A stretch of DNA of 64,000 nucleotides from assembly GCA_036170535.1 (NCBI GenBank), contig JAVHPJ010000028.1:3587-67586 (forward strand), written 5' to 3'. Of the stretch, positions 18,434-26,669 are shown in pieces (within the stretch, counting starts at the first letter, position 1; each line of letters opens with the position of its first letter). The position numbers and the translations under genes are program-made. The notes under the pieces were generated by a model. The model was not told where the DNA came from and did no database searches. It saw nothing but the letters and a program-made list of their open reading frames with translations. This DNA comes from SSF53 sp036170535. GTDB lineage: Bacteria > Spirochaetota > Leptospiria > Leptospirales > Leptonemataceae.

Positions 18434-18990
18434 AGCAACGCGAATTCCTGGACCGCGCGGCGGCGCGCATTGATCGGGCGAACGAATTGATCGGGCGCTT
18501 TACGTTATGGCTGGCTTTCGCCATGGCCGGGCTTACGTTTCTCGTCGCGAGCCTGCGTTACGGCCTGAATCTGGGCTGGGTCTTTTTGCAAGAAGGCGCA
18601 GTTTATATTCACGCCGTGTTCTTCATGTTGGCGATGGGCTACGCGCTGCTTCGCGATGCGCACGTTCGGGTGGATGTTTTTTATCACGAATTTGACGCCG
18701 CGCGTCGTGCAAAAGTGAACTTGATCGGACACCTGACGCTGCTGATTCCGGTTTGCATTGCGCTTGTGTATTTCAGCGCTCCGTACGTCTGGAAATCCTG
18801 GACGCGCCTGGAAGGTTCCCAGGAGTCCGGCGGCATACCGGCGCTTTTTGTATTGAAGTCGCTGCTGTTGGTCATGCCGCTGTTGCTCGTACTGCAGGCC
18901 CTGTCCAGCGCGTGGACGAACTTTCGCCTGCTTGAAGCGAGCCGCCGGGCGCCTGCGCCGCGGCCCGATCAGCAAGATCAGTCGCGCTGA
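18430..18990 (+). CDS. TRAP transporter small membrane subunit (DctQ)
   Basis: The 186-residue protein has four predicted membrane helices, at about residues 28-50, 60-80, 100-122 and 140-160. It carries the family motif FLQEGAVYIHAVFFMLAMGY in helix 2 and HVRVDVFYHEFDAARRA in the following loop. DctQ couples the periplasmic binding protein to the large transport subunit. ATG 18430 overlaps the stop of the substrate-binding gene by 4 nt. The C-terminus is short, basic and proline-rich. Confidence 0.88.
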   Translation: MKQREFLDRAAARIDRANELIGRFTLWLAFAMAGLTFLVASLRYGLNLGWVFLQEGAVYIHAVFFMLAMGYALLRDAHVRVDVFYHEFDAARRAKVNLIGHLTLLIPVCIALVYFSAPYVWKSWTRLEGSQESGGIPALFVLKSLLLVMPLLLVLQALSSAWTNFRLLEASRRAPAPRPDQQDQSR

Positions 18991-19005
18991 CCCGGGAGAC
19001 GCGCT

Positions 19006-20409
19006 ATGGATTACACGCTGATCGAAATCCTCTTTCCGATCGCACTGTTTGTATGCACGGTCGCGGTGCTGCTGAGCGGCTACCAGGTGGCGTTCAGTCT
19101 GGCCGGCGTTTCGCTGCTGTTCGCCCTGATCGGTTCGGCGTCGGGCTACTTTGACATTGAGCTGCTGGGCGCGTTTCCAGGACGGCTCTTTGGCGTCATG
19201 ATGAACGACACGCTGCTGGCGATTCCGCTATTTGTCCTGATGGGCGCTGTGCTGGAACGGTCGCGCGTATCCGAGGAATTGTTGGAAACGATGGCGCTGG
19301 CCCTGGGCCGCATGCCCGGCGGGCTGGGCGTCTCAATCTGTCTGGTCGGCGCGCTGTTGGCTGCATCCACCGGCATCGTCGGCGCGACCGTGGTGGCGAT
19401 GGGCATGATCGCCCTGCCCGCGATGCTCAAGCGCGGCTATAAGCCGGAGCTCGCTTGCGGAATCGTCGCGGCCTCGGGCACTCTCGGACAAATTATTCCG
19501 CCGAGCATCATCCTGATCATTCTCGGCGACCAGATTATGGCCGCCAATCAGCAGGCGCAACTGGCGCGCGGCGATTTTTCCGGCGACGCCGTAACCGTCG
19601 GGGATTTGTTCGCCGGCGCGCTGATTCCCGGGGTTATGCTCGCGCTGACGTACATGATTTACACGCTCGCGATCGCATACCTCAAGCCGCATCACGCGCC
19701 CCGCGCGAGCGAAGCGGAACGCGCGGGGCTCGCGCCCGGCGAATTGCGTCGTCGCGTAATCCGCGCACTCGTGCCGCCGCTGGCCTTGATGATCGGCGTT
19801 CTGGGTTCCATTCTGGGCGGTTTTGCCACGCCGACGGAGGCCGCTTCGGTCGGAGTGGTCGGCGCGCTAATTCTGGCCGCTCTGAAAGGCGAACTGAACC
19901 GGAAGAACCTGCACGACATTGGCGAAAACACTCTGCGCATCAACGGCATGGTCTTCATGATTCTGATCGGCGCGAGCTTGTTCTCGTTGGTGTTTCGCGG
20001 ATTTGAAGGCGACTTCATGGTTGAGGAGGCGCTGCTCGGCCTGCCCGGCGGTCGCTGGGCGGCCTTCCTGATCGTCATGCTGGTTGTTTTTGCGCTTGGT
20101 TTCTTTCTCGATTTTTTTGAGATCACATTTATCGTGATGCCGGTTGTGGGTCCCATTCTGCTCGGCATGGGCTTTGACCCCATCTGGCTCGGAGTGATGA
20201 TTGCGCTTAACCTGCAAACATCGTTTCTTACGCCGCCTTTTGGATTCGCCTTGTTCTATTTGCGCGGGGTCGCGCCGGCGTCGGTGTCAACGTTGCAGAT
20301 TTATCGCGGCGCCGTTCCATTCATCGCACTGCAACTGCTCGTGTTGGCTCTGGTAGGATTCTGGCCGTCGATGGCGACGTGGCTGCCGCACTACGTTTAC
20401 GGACCCTGA
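19006..20409 (+). CDS. TRAP transporter large permease subunit (DctM)
   Basis: The 467-residue, very hydrophobic protein with 12 or more helices is the sodium-coupled transport subunit. Family motifs include LAIPLFVLMGAVLERSRVSE, LLAASTGIVGATVVAMGMIA, AASGTLGQIIPPSIILIILG and GFATPTEAASVGVVGALILA. NLQTSFLTPPFGFALFYLRG lies near the end. GGGAG sits 8 bp before the ATG. Together with the two upstream subunits this makes a complete tripartite importer, probably for a 2-oxo acid. Its 3' end overlaps the convergent gene at 20397 by 13 nt. Confidence 0.93.
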   Translation: MDYTLIEILFPIALFVCTVAVLLSGYQVAFSLAGVSLLFALIGSASGYFDIELLGAFPGRLFGVMMNDTLLAIPLFVLMGAVLERSRVSEELLETMALALGRMPGGLGVSICLVGALLAASTGIVGATVVAMGMIALPAMLKRGYKPELACGIVAASGTLGQIIPPSIILIILGDQIMAANQQAQLARGDFSGDAVTVGDLFAGALIPGVMLALTYMIYTLAIAYLKPHHAPRASEAERAGLAPGELRRRVIRALVPPLALMIGVLGSILGGFATPTEAASVGVVGALILAALKGELNRKNLHDIGENTLRINGMVFMILIGASLFSLVFRGFEGDFMVEEALLGLPGGRWAAFLIVMLVVFALGFFLDFFEITFIVMPVVGPILLGMGFDPIWLGVMIALNLQTSFLTPPFGFALFYLRGVAPASVSTLQIYRGAVPFIALQLLVLALVGFWPSMATWLPHYVYGP

Positions 20410-21104
20410 TTCGCTTCGGTCCGTCGCGCTCCGGCGCGTACAAAGCGCAAAATCGGGCCGGGTTTTTCGCCGTCGGGAAAGGCGTACAGGACAAGGGCTT
20501 CGTTTGATTCAAAAACCAGAATTGCGCAGGCGCGCGGCGTTATCCAGCTCAAGTCGGGCGGGCCAGGCGGCGCGGGCGGGGGGGCGTCGCGCCCCGGCCG
20601 ATTGTTGAAATTCGCGGGCGCGCTGCTTTTGTTCGGGCCGCTTTCAGGGGTTTTTGTTTCGCCGACTGTTGCCGCAGCGGCGGCGGAATCGGCGGCGGCC
20701 GGCGCATTCGCGGCGGAATTTTGCGCGGCCGCGTCCGCGTCCGCTCTACCGGTCGACTCGCCGGCCGGCGGGTTGGTCTCCGCCGCCCCCGGTTTTTCAG
20801 GCGTCACACCGTTTTCGGTCGGCTTGTCGCCTGGCGGCGTCTGACTCTGCGCTGTCAGACTGAAGCAGCCCCAGTATTCGTTGCGCACCTGCTGATAACT
20901 ATGGAATTCGCCGCGCATTTCGCTTTGCGTTGCGCGAAACAACAGTACCGAGCCGCGTTCAATTGCGAGCTCAAGCGCGGTATCCGCGTGCACCCACCGT
21001 CCAACCGGCAGTGCGCGCGGCCAGAGCGCATCGGAAGCGAAACCCGGCGGGGCGTACAGAAACAGAACGGCGAGGAGCGGCGTCAGGATGCGCAGGCGGG
21101 TCAT
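20397..21104 (-). CDS. Exported protein with a long Ala/Pro-rich linker
   Basis: The 235-residue protein has a signal peptide (about residues 1-24, ending GFAS). A short N-terminal globular part follows (LWPRALPVGRWVHADTALEL to WGCFSLTAQS), then a low-complexity linker of about 90 residues dominated by Ala, Pro, Ser, Gly and Thr. It ends in a hydrophobic block of about 45 residues (DLSWITPRACAILVFESNEA). The two globular parts may pack into one small domain with the linker looping out. The family is not recognised. Its start overlaps the DUF327 gene stop by 4 nt, so the two are cotranscribed. Confidence 0.65.
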   Translation of the reverse strand: MTRLRILTPLLAVLFLYAPPGFASDALWPRALPVGRWVHADTALELAIERGSVLLFRATQSEMRGEFHSYQQVRNEYWGCFSLTAQSQTPPGDKPTENGVTPEKPGAAETNPPAGESTGRADADAAAQNSAANAPAAADSAAAAATVGETKTPESGPNKSSAPANFNNRPGRDAPPPAPPGPPDLSWITPRACAILVFESNEALVLYAFPDGEKPGPILRFVRAGARRTEANQGP

Positions 21105-21586
21105 TCCCGAACATCAATTAAGGCCCCGCGGATTTCCTCTACTGTTTTCAGCATCTGGAAGGCGCTGTTCCCGGGCGCGTGAATCAAATTCGCCATCTTC
21201 TGGAGACGATCGTCGAGGAATTCCACAACGGTCAGTTCAACCGTATCGCCGGAGCGGGTCTTGCGTCGAATCTTCTTGATGCGCGTGTTGCGTTTGAGGG
21301 TTTCCCGGGCGATTGCGAAAACCAGGTCTCGATAGCGTTTCAGGTTTTCCTCGCTGGCTTTGGCCAGCAACTGACGCTCGGCCTCCGGCAGGTCGCTCCA
21401 AAGATGATTCAGATCGCGCGCGTCGATGCGTTCGGGCGGCAGGATATCATCCAGAATCTGCTGGAACGACGTCTTATCCTGGCCGTCGCCCGCCCGCGGG
21501 GCGCCGGCGGCGCCGCGACTGGACCGGTCGGCTTCGAGGCGACGCCGGCGATAATCGGCGCCGGTGGCGATGCGGGGCGCGAACAT
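21101..21586 (-). CDS. YaaR/DUF327-like protein
   Basis: The 161-residue, mostly helical protein has a disordered basic N-terminus. Its core resembles the YaaR/DUF327 family: SFQQILDDILPPERIDARDL, LLAKASEENLKRYRDLVFAI, TVVEFLDDRLQKMANLIH and LKTVEEIRGALIDVRE. The function of the family is not established. It overlaps the secreted protein gene by 4 nt. About 140 bp separates it from the M20 gene upstream; nothing clear was seen there. Confidence 0.7.
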   Translation of the reverse strand: MFAPRIATGADYRRRRLEADRSSRGAAGAPRAGDGQDKTSFQQILDDILPPERIDARDLNHLWSDLPEAERQLLAKASEENLKRYRDLVFAIARETLKRNTRIKKIRRKTRSGDTVELTVVEFLDDRLQKMANLIHAPGNSAFQMLKTVEEIRGALIDVRE

Positions 21587-21726
21587 ACTTTCAGGTTCGG
21601 CCGGGTTTCCCTGAACTTGAGCGAATTATGTCGCTTTGCAGCGCTGCAAATTTCGCCGGCCAGGTCTGGCGGGAGTGTCGGAGTTCCTACAATTCGGGCG
21701 CAGGCGGCCCGCCGGCGCGGTGCGGC

Positions 21727-22896
21727 TCAAACGGGCAGAGCAAGTTCGACCAGGCGCAGCCAGTAGGCGACGCCGATTGGCAGAATCTGATCATTGAAGT
21801 CGTAGCGCGGATTGTGGAGCATGCAGGAACCCGGCCGATCGCCGGCGCCCAACCAGATATAGCAGCCGGGTCGCTGTTGCAGGAAAAAGGCGAAGTCCTC
21901 GCTGCCCATGCTCGGCGGAAGATTCGTGTGCACCCGCGTGGCGCCGACGACATCGCGGGCTGCGCGGCCGGCCAATTCTGTTTCGGCGGGCGCATTGAGT
22001 GTCGGCGGATAACGCCGCTCATAGCGCACCTCGGCGCGCGCGCCGTTCGCTTCGCACAGACCGGTCGCCAGACGACGCAATTCCCGCTCCATCCGATCCT
22101 GCGTGGCCGGACTCAATGACCGAATGCCGCCCTTGAGGGTAGCGCGCTCGGGAATGACGTTGTACGCGTCGCCGGCATGGAATTGCGTCACGCTCAACAC
22201 CGCTGAATCGAGCGGGTCCATGCGGCTGACCAGTTTCTGCAGGGCGCCGACCAATTCCGCAGCGATCAGAATCGGATCCACTCCGTACTGAGGCATTGCT
22301 GCGTGCCCGCCGCGACCGATGACATCAATTTCGAACATATCAAAAGCGGCCATCATCGGACCGGCGTGCAGGGCGATTTCGCCCTCCGCCAGGCCGGGCC
22401 AGTTATGCAGACCGTAAATGGCATCCATCGGGAAGCGATCAAAGAGCCCTGCTTCCGTCATAACGCGCGCGCCGCCTTCGTTCTCCTCCGCCGGCTGAAA
22501 AACAAAATACACCACGCCCCGAAAGTTTCGCCGTTCGGCGAGCAAGCGCGCTGCGCCGAGCAGCATCGTCGTATGCCCGTCGTGGCCGCAGGCGTGCATG
22601 CGACCGGGGTTTTGCGAGCGGTGTGCGAAGTCGTTTTCTTCCTGAATGGGCAGGGCGTCCATATCCGCCCGCAGTCCAATCGAGGGGCCCGCGCCGTTTC
22701 GCAGTACGGCGACGACGCCCGTTCGGCCGAACCCGGTTATTATCTCGTCCAGGCCGAATTCGGCCAGCTGTGCGGCGACAAACTGCGCAGTCTCATGTTC
22801 TTGAAATGCGGTCTCAGGATTCGCGTGCAGGCGGTGGCGCCAGTTAACCAGGCTGGGGGTCAGGGCGCGCCCGGCTGCCAGGGGCGAGGAGTTCAT
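21727..22896 (-). CDS. M20 family amidohydrolase (hippurate hydrolase / N-acyl-amino-acid deacylase type)
   Basis: The 389-residue protein belongs to M20D zinc amidohydrolases, which remove acyl groups from amino acids or cleave auxin-like conjugates. Metal and catalytic motifs are GLRADMDALPIQEEN, MHACGHDGHTTMLLGAA, FQPAEENEGGARVM, IYGLHNWPGLAEGEI and SMGSEDFAFFLQQRPG. The dimerisation domain lies between about residues 185 and 290. The length is normal and there is no signal peptide, so it should be cytosolic. The substrate cannot be assigned. Confidence 0.92.
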   Translation of the reverse strand: MNSSPLAAGRALTPSLVNWRHRLHANPETAFQEHETAQFVAAQLAEFGLDEIITGFGRTGVVAVLRNGAGPSIGLRADMDALPIQEENDFAHRSQNPGRMHACGHDGHTTMLLGAARLLAERRNFRGVVYFVFQPAEENEGGARVMTEAGLFDRFPMDAIYGLHNWPGLAEGEIALHAGPMMAAFDMFEIDVIGRGGHAAMPQYGVDPILIAAELVGALQKLVSRMDPLDSAVLSVTQFHAGDAYNVIPERATLKGGIRSLSPATQDRMERELRRLATGLCEANGARAEVRYERRYPPTLNAPAETELAGRAARDVVGATRVHTNLPPSMGSEDFAFFLQQRPGCYIWLGAGDRPGSCMLHNPRYDFNDQILPIGVAYWLRLVELALPV

Positions 22897-23040
22897 GCCT
22901 CAGAGCGCCGGCAAAACCGGACGCAGTCAAGCGGAATGACGCCGCTATGGCGCAGCGCCCCCTGGCCGACCGCGGGCTTTCGAAGCTGCGGACCTAATTC
23001 AGCTTGCCAGCGTGCGCTTCGTCTCTCAGTTTATGACGTC

Positions 23041-24744
23041 ATGTCAAAAGCGAATGCCTCGGACGCCGCGTCCGAATACGACTATATCATTATTGGTTCC
23101 GGGTTTGGCGGCAGCGTTTCCGCCATGCGTCTCGCGCAAAAGGGCTACAAGGTGGCGGTGCTTGAGTCCGGCAAGCGCTGGACCGGCAAACAGTTCCCCA
23201 AAACAAACTGGAATGTGTTCAAATACCTCTGGTTTCCCAACCTCTTCTGCTATGGCATTCAGCGCATCAATCTGTTGAATCATGTGATGATTCTCAGCGG
23301 CGCGGGCGTGGGCGGCGGCAGCCTGGTTTACGCAAACACGCTATACGTTCCCAAACCGCAGTTCTTCGACAACCCGATTGTCAAGAAAATGGGCGGCAAG
23401 CCGGAGTTGCTGCCTTTTTACGAACTGGCTCAGAAGATGCTCGGCGTTACTCAGAACCCGCGCCTGTGGGAAGTGGATCAGCTGATGATCGACACCGCAA
23501 AAGAAATTGGAGCCGAGAAGAGTTTTACGCCCACGCCGGTCGGCATATACTTTGGCGACGCTTCAAAGGCGAAAGATCCTTACTTTGAAGGAGCAGGGCC
23601 CGATCGCCTGGGCTGCATTTACTGCGGCGGTTGCATGGTCGGCTGTCGTCATGAAGCTAAAAACACGCTCGACAAAAACTATCTTTACTTCGCAGAAAAA
23701 TTGGGCGCCGTGGTTTTCCCCGAAACAAAAGCAGTGGACGTTATTCCGCTGAGCGAAGACGGCTCGGCCGGATACGAGATTCGCACGGCAAGCACCACCG
23801 GACTTTTTGGGTTTCCGCGCCGGAAGTTTCGGACAAAGGGCGTAATTTTTTCCGCCGGCGTGCTGGGTACGGTCGGCCTGCTCTGGAAAATGAAGCAGAA
23901 CAAACGACTGCCGCGTCTTTCGGAGGCGCTGGGCAATCTCGTGCGCACGAACAGCGAATCGATTGTTGGCGTAACCGTGCCCGGCAAGGATATTGACTAC
24001 TCGCAGGGCATTGCGATCACCTCCAGCGTACATGTGGACGAACACACCCACATTGAGCCGGTGCGCTATAATAACGGTTCGGACGTGATGGGCATGCTTG
24101 CCACGCTCATGACGGACGGCGGCGGCGCAGTTCCGCGCTGGTTGAAGTTTTTCATTAATGCGGTGCGTCACCCGATTCAATTTCTGACCACGCTGCATCC
24201 TTTTGGTTTTGCGCGGCGCTCGATAATCCTGCTCGTAATGCAGACTCTGGATAACAGCATCAAGCTTCAGCGTAAGCGGCGCTGGATCTGGCCCTTTCAG
24301 CGCACCCTGAGCACCGCGCCGGAAGGCATGAGCGACAAGATTCCCACTTATATCCCGGCGGCTAACGACTTCGCCCGCCGCCTGGCGAAACGCACGGGCG
24401 GAATTCCTCAGAGTTCGTTTAACGAAGTGCTGCTTGATGTGCCCACCACCGCGCATATTCTGGGCGGAGCGTGCATGGGCGATGACGAACGCGACGGCGT
24501 AATTGACGTGACCAATCGCGTTTTCGGCTACAAAAACATGCTGATCTGCGACGGCTCGATGGTGCCGGCCAATCCAGGCGTAAACCCGAGCCTGTCGATA
24601 ACGGCGCTGACGGAACGGGCGATGTCTTTTATCCCGCCGCGCGACGGCAAGACCGTATCGCATTTCAGCTTCGAACAAACGTGGAAAGTGTCGAGCCTGC
24701 TCGACGGGAAGGCCGGCGCCGTTCGTGCGACTGCGCGCAAATAA
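23041..24744 (+). CDS. GMC flavoprotein oxidoreductase, cholesterol-oxidase-like
   Basis: The 567-residue protein has the FAD-binding Rossmann motif IIIGSGFGGSVSAMRLAQKG at its N-terminus and the GMC-type segment ILSGAGVGGGSLVYANTLYV. Its C-terminal domain contains HILGGACMGDD and NPGVNPSLSITALTERAM. It resembles ChoD-type actinobacterial oxidoreductases rather than alcohol oxidases. Residues 192-202 read CIYCGGCMVGC, followed by RHEAKNTLDKNYLYFAEKLG; this CX2CX2CX3C pattern resembles a 4Fe-4S site and recurs in this subfamily. I used ATG 23041; the frame stays open upstream only as antisense to the M20 gene. The substrate is probably a hydrophobic alcohol or sterol-like lipid (inference). 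Confidence 0.85.
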   Translation: MSKANASDAASEYDYIIIGSGFGGSVSAMRLAQKGYKVAVLESGKRWTGKQFPKTNWNVFKYLWFPNLFCYGIQRINLLNHVMILSGAGVGGGSLVYANTLYVPKPQFFDNPIVKKMGGKPELLPFYELAQKMLGVTQNPRLWEVDQLMIDTAKEIGAEKSFTPTPVGIYFGDASKAKDPYFEGAGPDRLGCIYCGGCMVGCRHEAKNTLDKNYLYFAEKLGAVVFPETKAVDVIPLSEDGSAGYEIRTASTTGLFGFPRRKFRTKGVIFSAGVLGTVGLLWKMKQNKRLPRLSEALGNLVRTNSESIVGVTVPGKDIDYSQGIAITSSVHVDEHTHIEPVRYNNGSDVMGMLATLMTDGGGAVPRWLKFFINAVRHPIQFLTTLHPFGFARRSIILLVMQTLDNSIKLQRKRRWIWPFQRTLSTAPEGMSDKIPTYIPAANDFARRLAKRTGGIPQSSFNEVLLDVPTTAHILGGACMGDDERDGVIDVTNRVFGYKNMLICDGSMVPANPGVNPSLSITALTERAMSFIPPRDGKTVSHFSFEQTWKVSSLLDGKAGAVRATARK

Positions 24745-24757
24745 GGCGCGCACGCAA

Positions 24758-24829
24758 CCCGGATTATTCATGAAGTTGGGAACTTATCGAGAAAAACCGC
24801 CCCGGCGCGCGGTTCATGAATAATCCGGG
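24758..24829. repeat. 72-bp unit bounded by perfect 17-bp inverted repeats
   Basis: CCCGGATTATTCATGAA (24758-24774) is exactly inverted at 24813-24829, with a 38-nt spacer. It fills the gap between the GMC gene and the hybrid kinase gene and includes the first in-frame ATG of the latter (24816). It could be a terminator, a translational hairpin, or the remains of a small transposable element. No matching target duplication was seen (GCAA against CCAA). Confidence 0.8.
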
Positions 24830-26651
24830 CCAACGCCAGGCGTCGGTTGCGCATATGGAATCAGGCGTCTGGCAATTAATTCGAAGGTTCAGCAAGTATT
24901 CGCTCGCGCCGCTGGTCTTCGGTCGCGCCCGTCGCCGCATTGCAGACCGACTGCTGATCGGTCTGGCGATGACCGGCGCTTTTGTGTTGTTCACTGCAAC
25001 CCTGTCCAATTTTTCGCTCGGATTACACTGGGGCGCGACTGCAGGGACCGGCGCAAGCGCGCTTTGTTATTTCGGACTCTATGTTTATCTGCGGCGTCGC
25101 GAGCCCGGCGCCATCGCCTATGCCGTCATCATAGTCGCCACCTTCGTCAGCCTGGCTGTGCTCTACGTTACCAACGGCGGCTATTCGAGTTCCGTGCCGA
25201 TGTTTTTTGTCGTCGCGGCCGCGATGTTTACGGCCGCCCTGCCGTATCGCTTTCGTTGGCGGGCTGCACTGGCGCTGGCCGCATTGGCGACGATCATGAT
25301 GGGGCTGGACTACTGGCGGCCAGCGCTGATAATCCCGTACTCATCTGAAGTCATTCACCGTGCAGACACCTGGGCCGGCCTCGTGGTTTCGTTATTAGTG
25401 ACCACGACGGCTATCGGTTTGATTCGGGGCGCTTATGAGAAAAACACGCGCCGGGCCGAACGTCGTAATCGGCTGCTGAGTCGCGTCGCCGGCATGGAAC
25501 GCAGTCTTCGCGAAGCCGCACTGCTGGCCAGTCGCGCGCGAACTAATATGCTGGCGGCGGTATCCCATGATATCCGCACGCCCTTGCACACCGTCTATTC
25601 TCTGTCCGAGTTGCTTGCGGAAGACGCACGCGAAGACCAGCGCGAATCCTTCGAGATCATGCGTACGGCCGCGCGCCACTTGCACGCGCTGGTTAACGAC
25701 ATGCTCGATTTGAGCCGCATCGAAGCCGGTCGCATGTTTCTGGAAGACGGCGATTTTTATCCGCCTGATCTCATCGAGACGATTCGGAAAACGCATGTGA
25801 CCCAGGCCCTGACCAAGGGGCTCAGCCTGGAAGTTGAGATCGATCCTGCCCTGGAACTCGGGCTGCGCGGAGATCGCAGGCGGATTGAACAAATCCTGCA
25901 CAATCTTGCCGGCAATGCGGTAAAGTTTACCGCGCGCGGATCGGTGCGGCTTATTGCGCGGTTGCTCGATCGAACCGACGCCAGGGCCCGGGTCCTCTTC
26001 ATTGTGCGCGATACAGGCCCCGGCATTCCGGCGAGCCGTCTGGGCACCATCTTCGAGGAATTTGTGCAAGCGTCGGAAGCCGTGGAGCGTCGCTACGGCG
26101 GGACCGGTCTGGGGCTGGCGATTACGCGCCGGATTGTGCAGCTGATGGAGGGCCGCCTCGAAGTCGAAAGCCGCGAGGGCGAGGGTTCGGAGTTTCAGGT
26201 GGAACTGCAGTTCGCCGTCGCCGCGGAAAATTCGCCGGAACGAGATCGGAATGCGGAGCTCGTCGTGGACCTGTCGTCCATTTCGGTTTTGATCGTGGAT
26301 GATTTTCTGCCTAATGCCGAAATCGCTGCGCATCTTATCAAACGCCGCGGCGGTCGCGCTGACGCGGCGCCCGGCGGTGCGGAAGCCCTGCAGCTTTTGT
26401 CAGCGCGTCCCTACAGCATAGTCCTGCTGGATCTGGAGATGCCCGGAGTGGACGGCTACGAAACGGCGCGCCGCATTCGCGCCCCGGATTTTCCGCGCAA
26501 TCAGACGCCGATTATCGCGCTCAGCGCCACTTCGCTGACGGAGAATATCGAACGCGCTCTTGCGGCCGGCATGAATGCGAGCCTGGGCAAGCCTTTTACG
26601 CCCACGGAACTCTACGATGTGATTCGCCAGTACGCAACGGCCGTTGAGTAG
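24816..26651 (+). CDS. Hybrid sensor histidine kinase with receiver domain
   Basis: The 611-residue protein has about six membrane helices in residues 45-205 with very short loops, like a membrane-embedded sensor. HisKA follows, with His251 in AAVSHDIRTPLHT, then HATPase_c (NLAGNAVKFT, DTGPGIPASR, GGTGLGLAITRRIV). The C-terminal receiver domain has Asp539 in VLLDLEMPGVDGYETAR and Lys in LGKPFTP. The first ATG (24816) lies in the right arm of an inverted repeat; the second in-frame ATG (24858, MESGVW) is an equally good start. No dedicated output regulator is adjacent, so phosphate may pass to an unlinked partner. It converges with the ABC exporter gene, 18 bp apart. Confidence 0.9.
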   Translation: MNNPGQRQASVAHMESGVWQLIRRFSKYSLAPLVFGRARRRIADRLLIGLAMTGAFVLFTATLSNFSLGLHWGATAGTGASALCYFGLYVYLRRREPGAIAYAVIIVATFVSLAVLYVTNGGYSSSVPMFFVVAAAMFTAALPYRFRWRAALALAALATIMMGLDYWRPALIIPYSSEVIHRADTWAGLVVSLLVTTTAIGLIRGAYEKNTRRAERRNRLLSRVAGMERSLREAALLASRARTNMLAAVSHDIRTPLHTVYSLSELLAEDAREDQRESFEIMRTAARHLHALVNDMLDLSRIEAGRMFLEDGDFYPPDLIETIRKTHVTQALTKGLSLEVEIDPALELGLRGDRRRIEQILHNLAGNAVKFTARGSVRLIARLLDRTDARARVLFIVRDTGPGIPASRLGTIFEEFVQASEAVERRYGGTGLGLAITRRIVQLMEGRLEVESREGEGSEFQVELQFAVAAENSPERDRNAELVVDLSSISVLIVDDFLPNAEIAAHLIKRRGGRADAAPGGAEALQLLSARPYSIVLLDLEMPGVDGYETARRIRAPDFPRNQTPIIALSATSLTENIERALAAGMNASLGKPFTPTELYDVIRQYATAVE

Positions 26652-26669
26652 GCGTCGCGCGGCCTCGCG

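Noticed and set aside
22303..23040. Upstream extension of the GMC gene by about 246 codons
   Set aside because: Antisense to the M20 amidohydrolase and without family similarity; the flavoprotein N-terminus begins naturally near 23041.
23563..24771. 402-codon frame opposite the GMC gene
   Set aside because: No recognisable domain; the plus strand carries a complete FAD enzyme.
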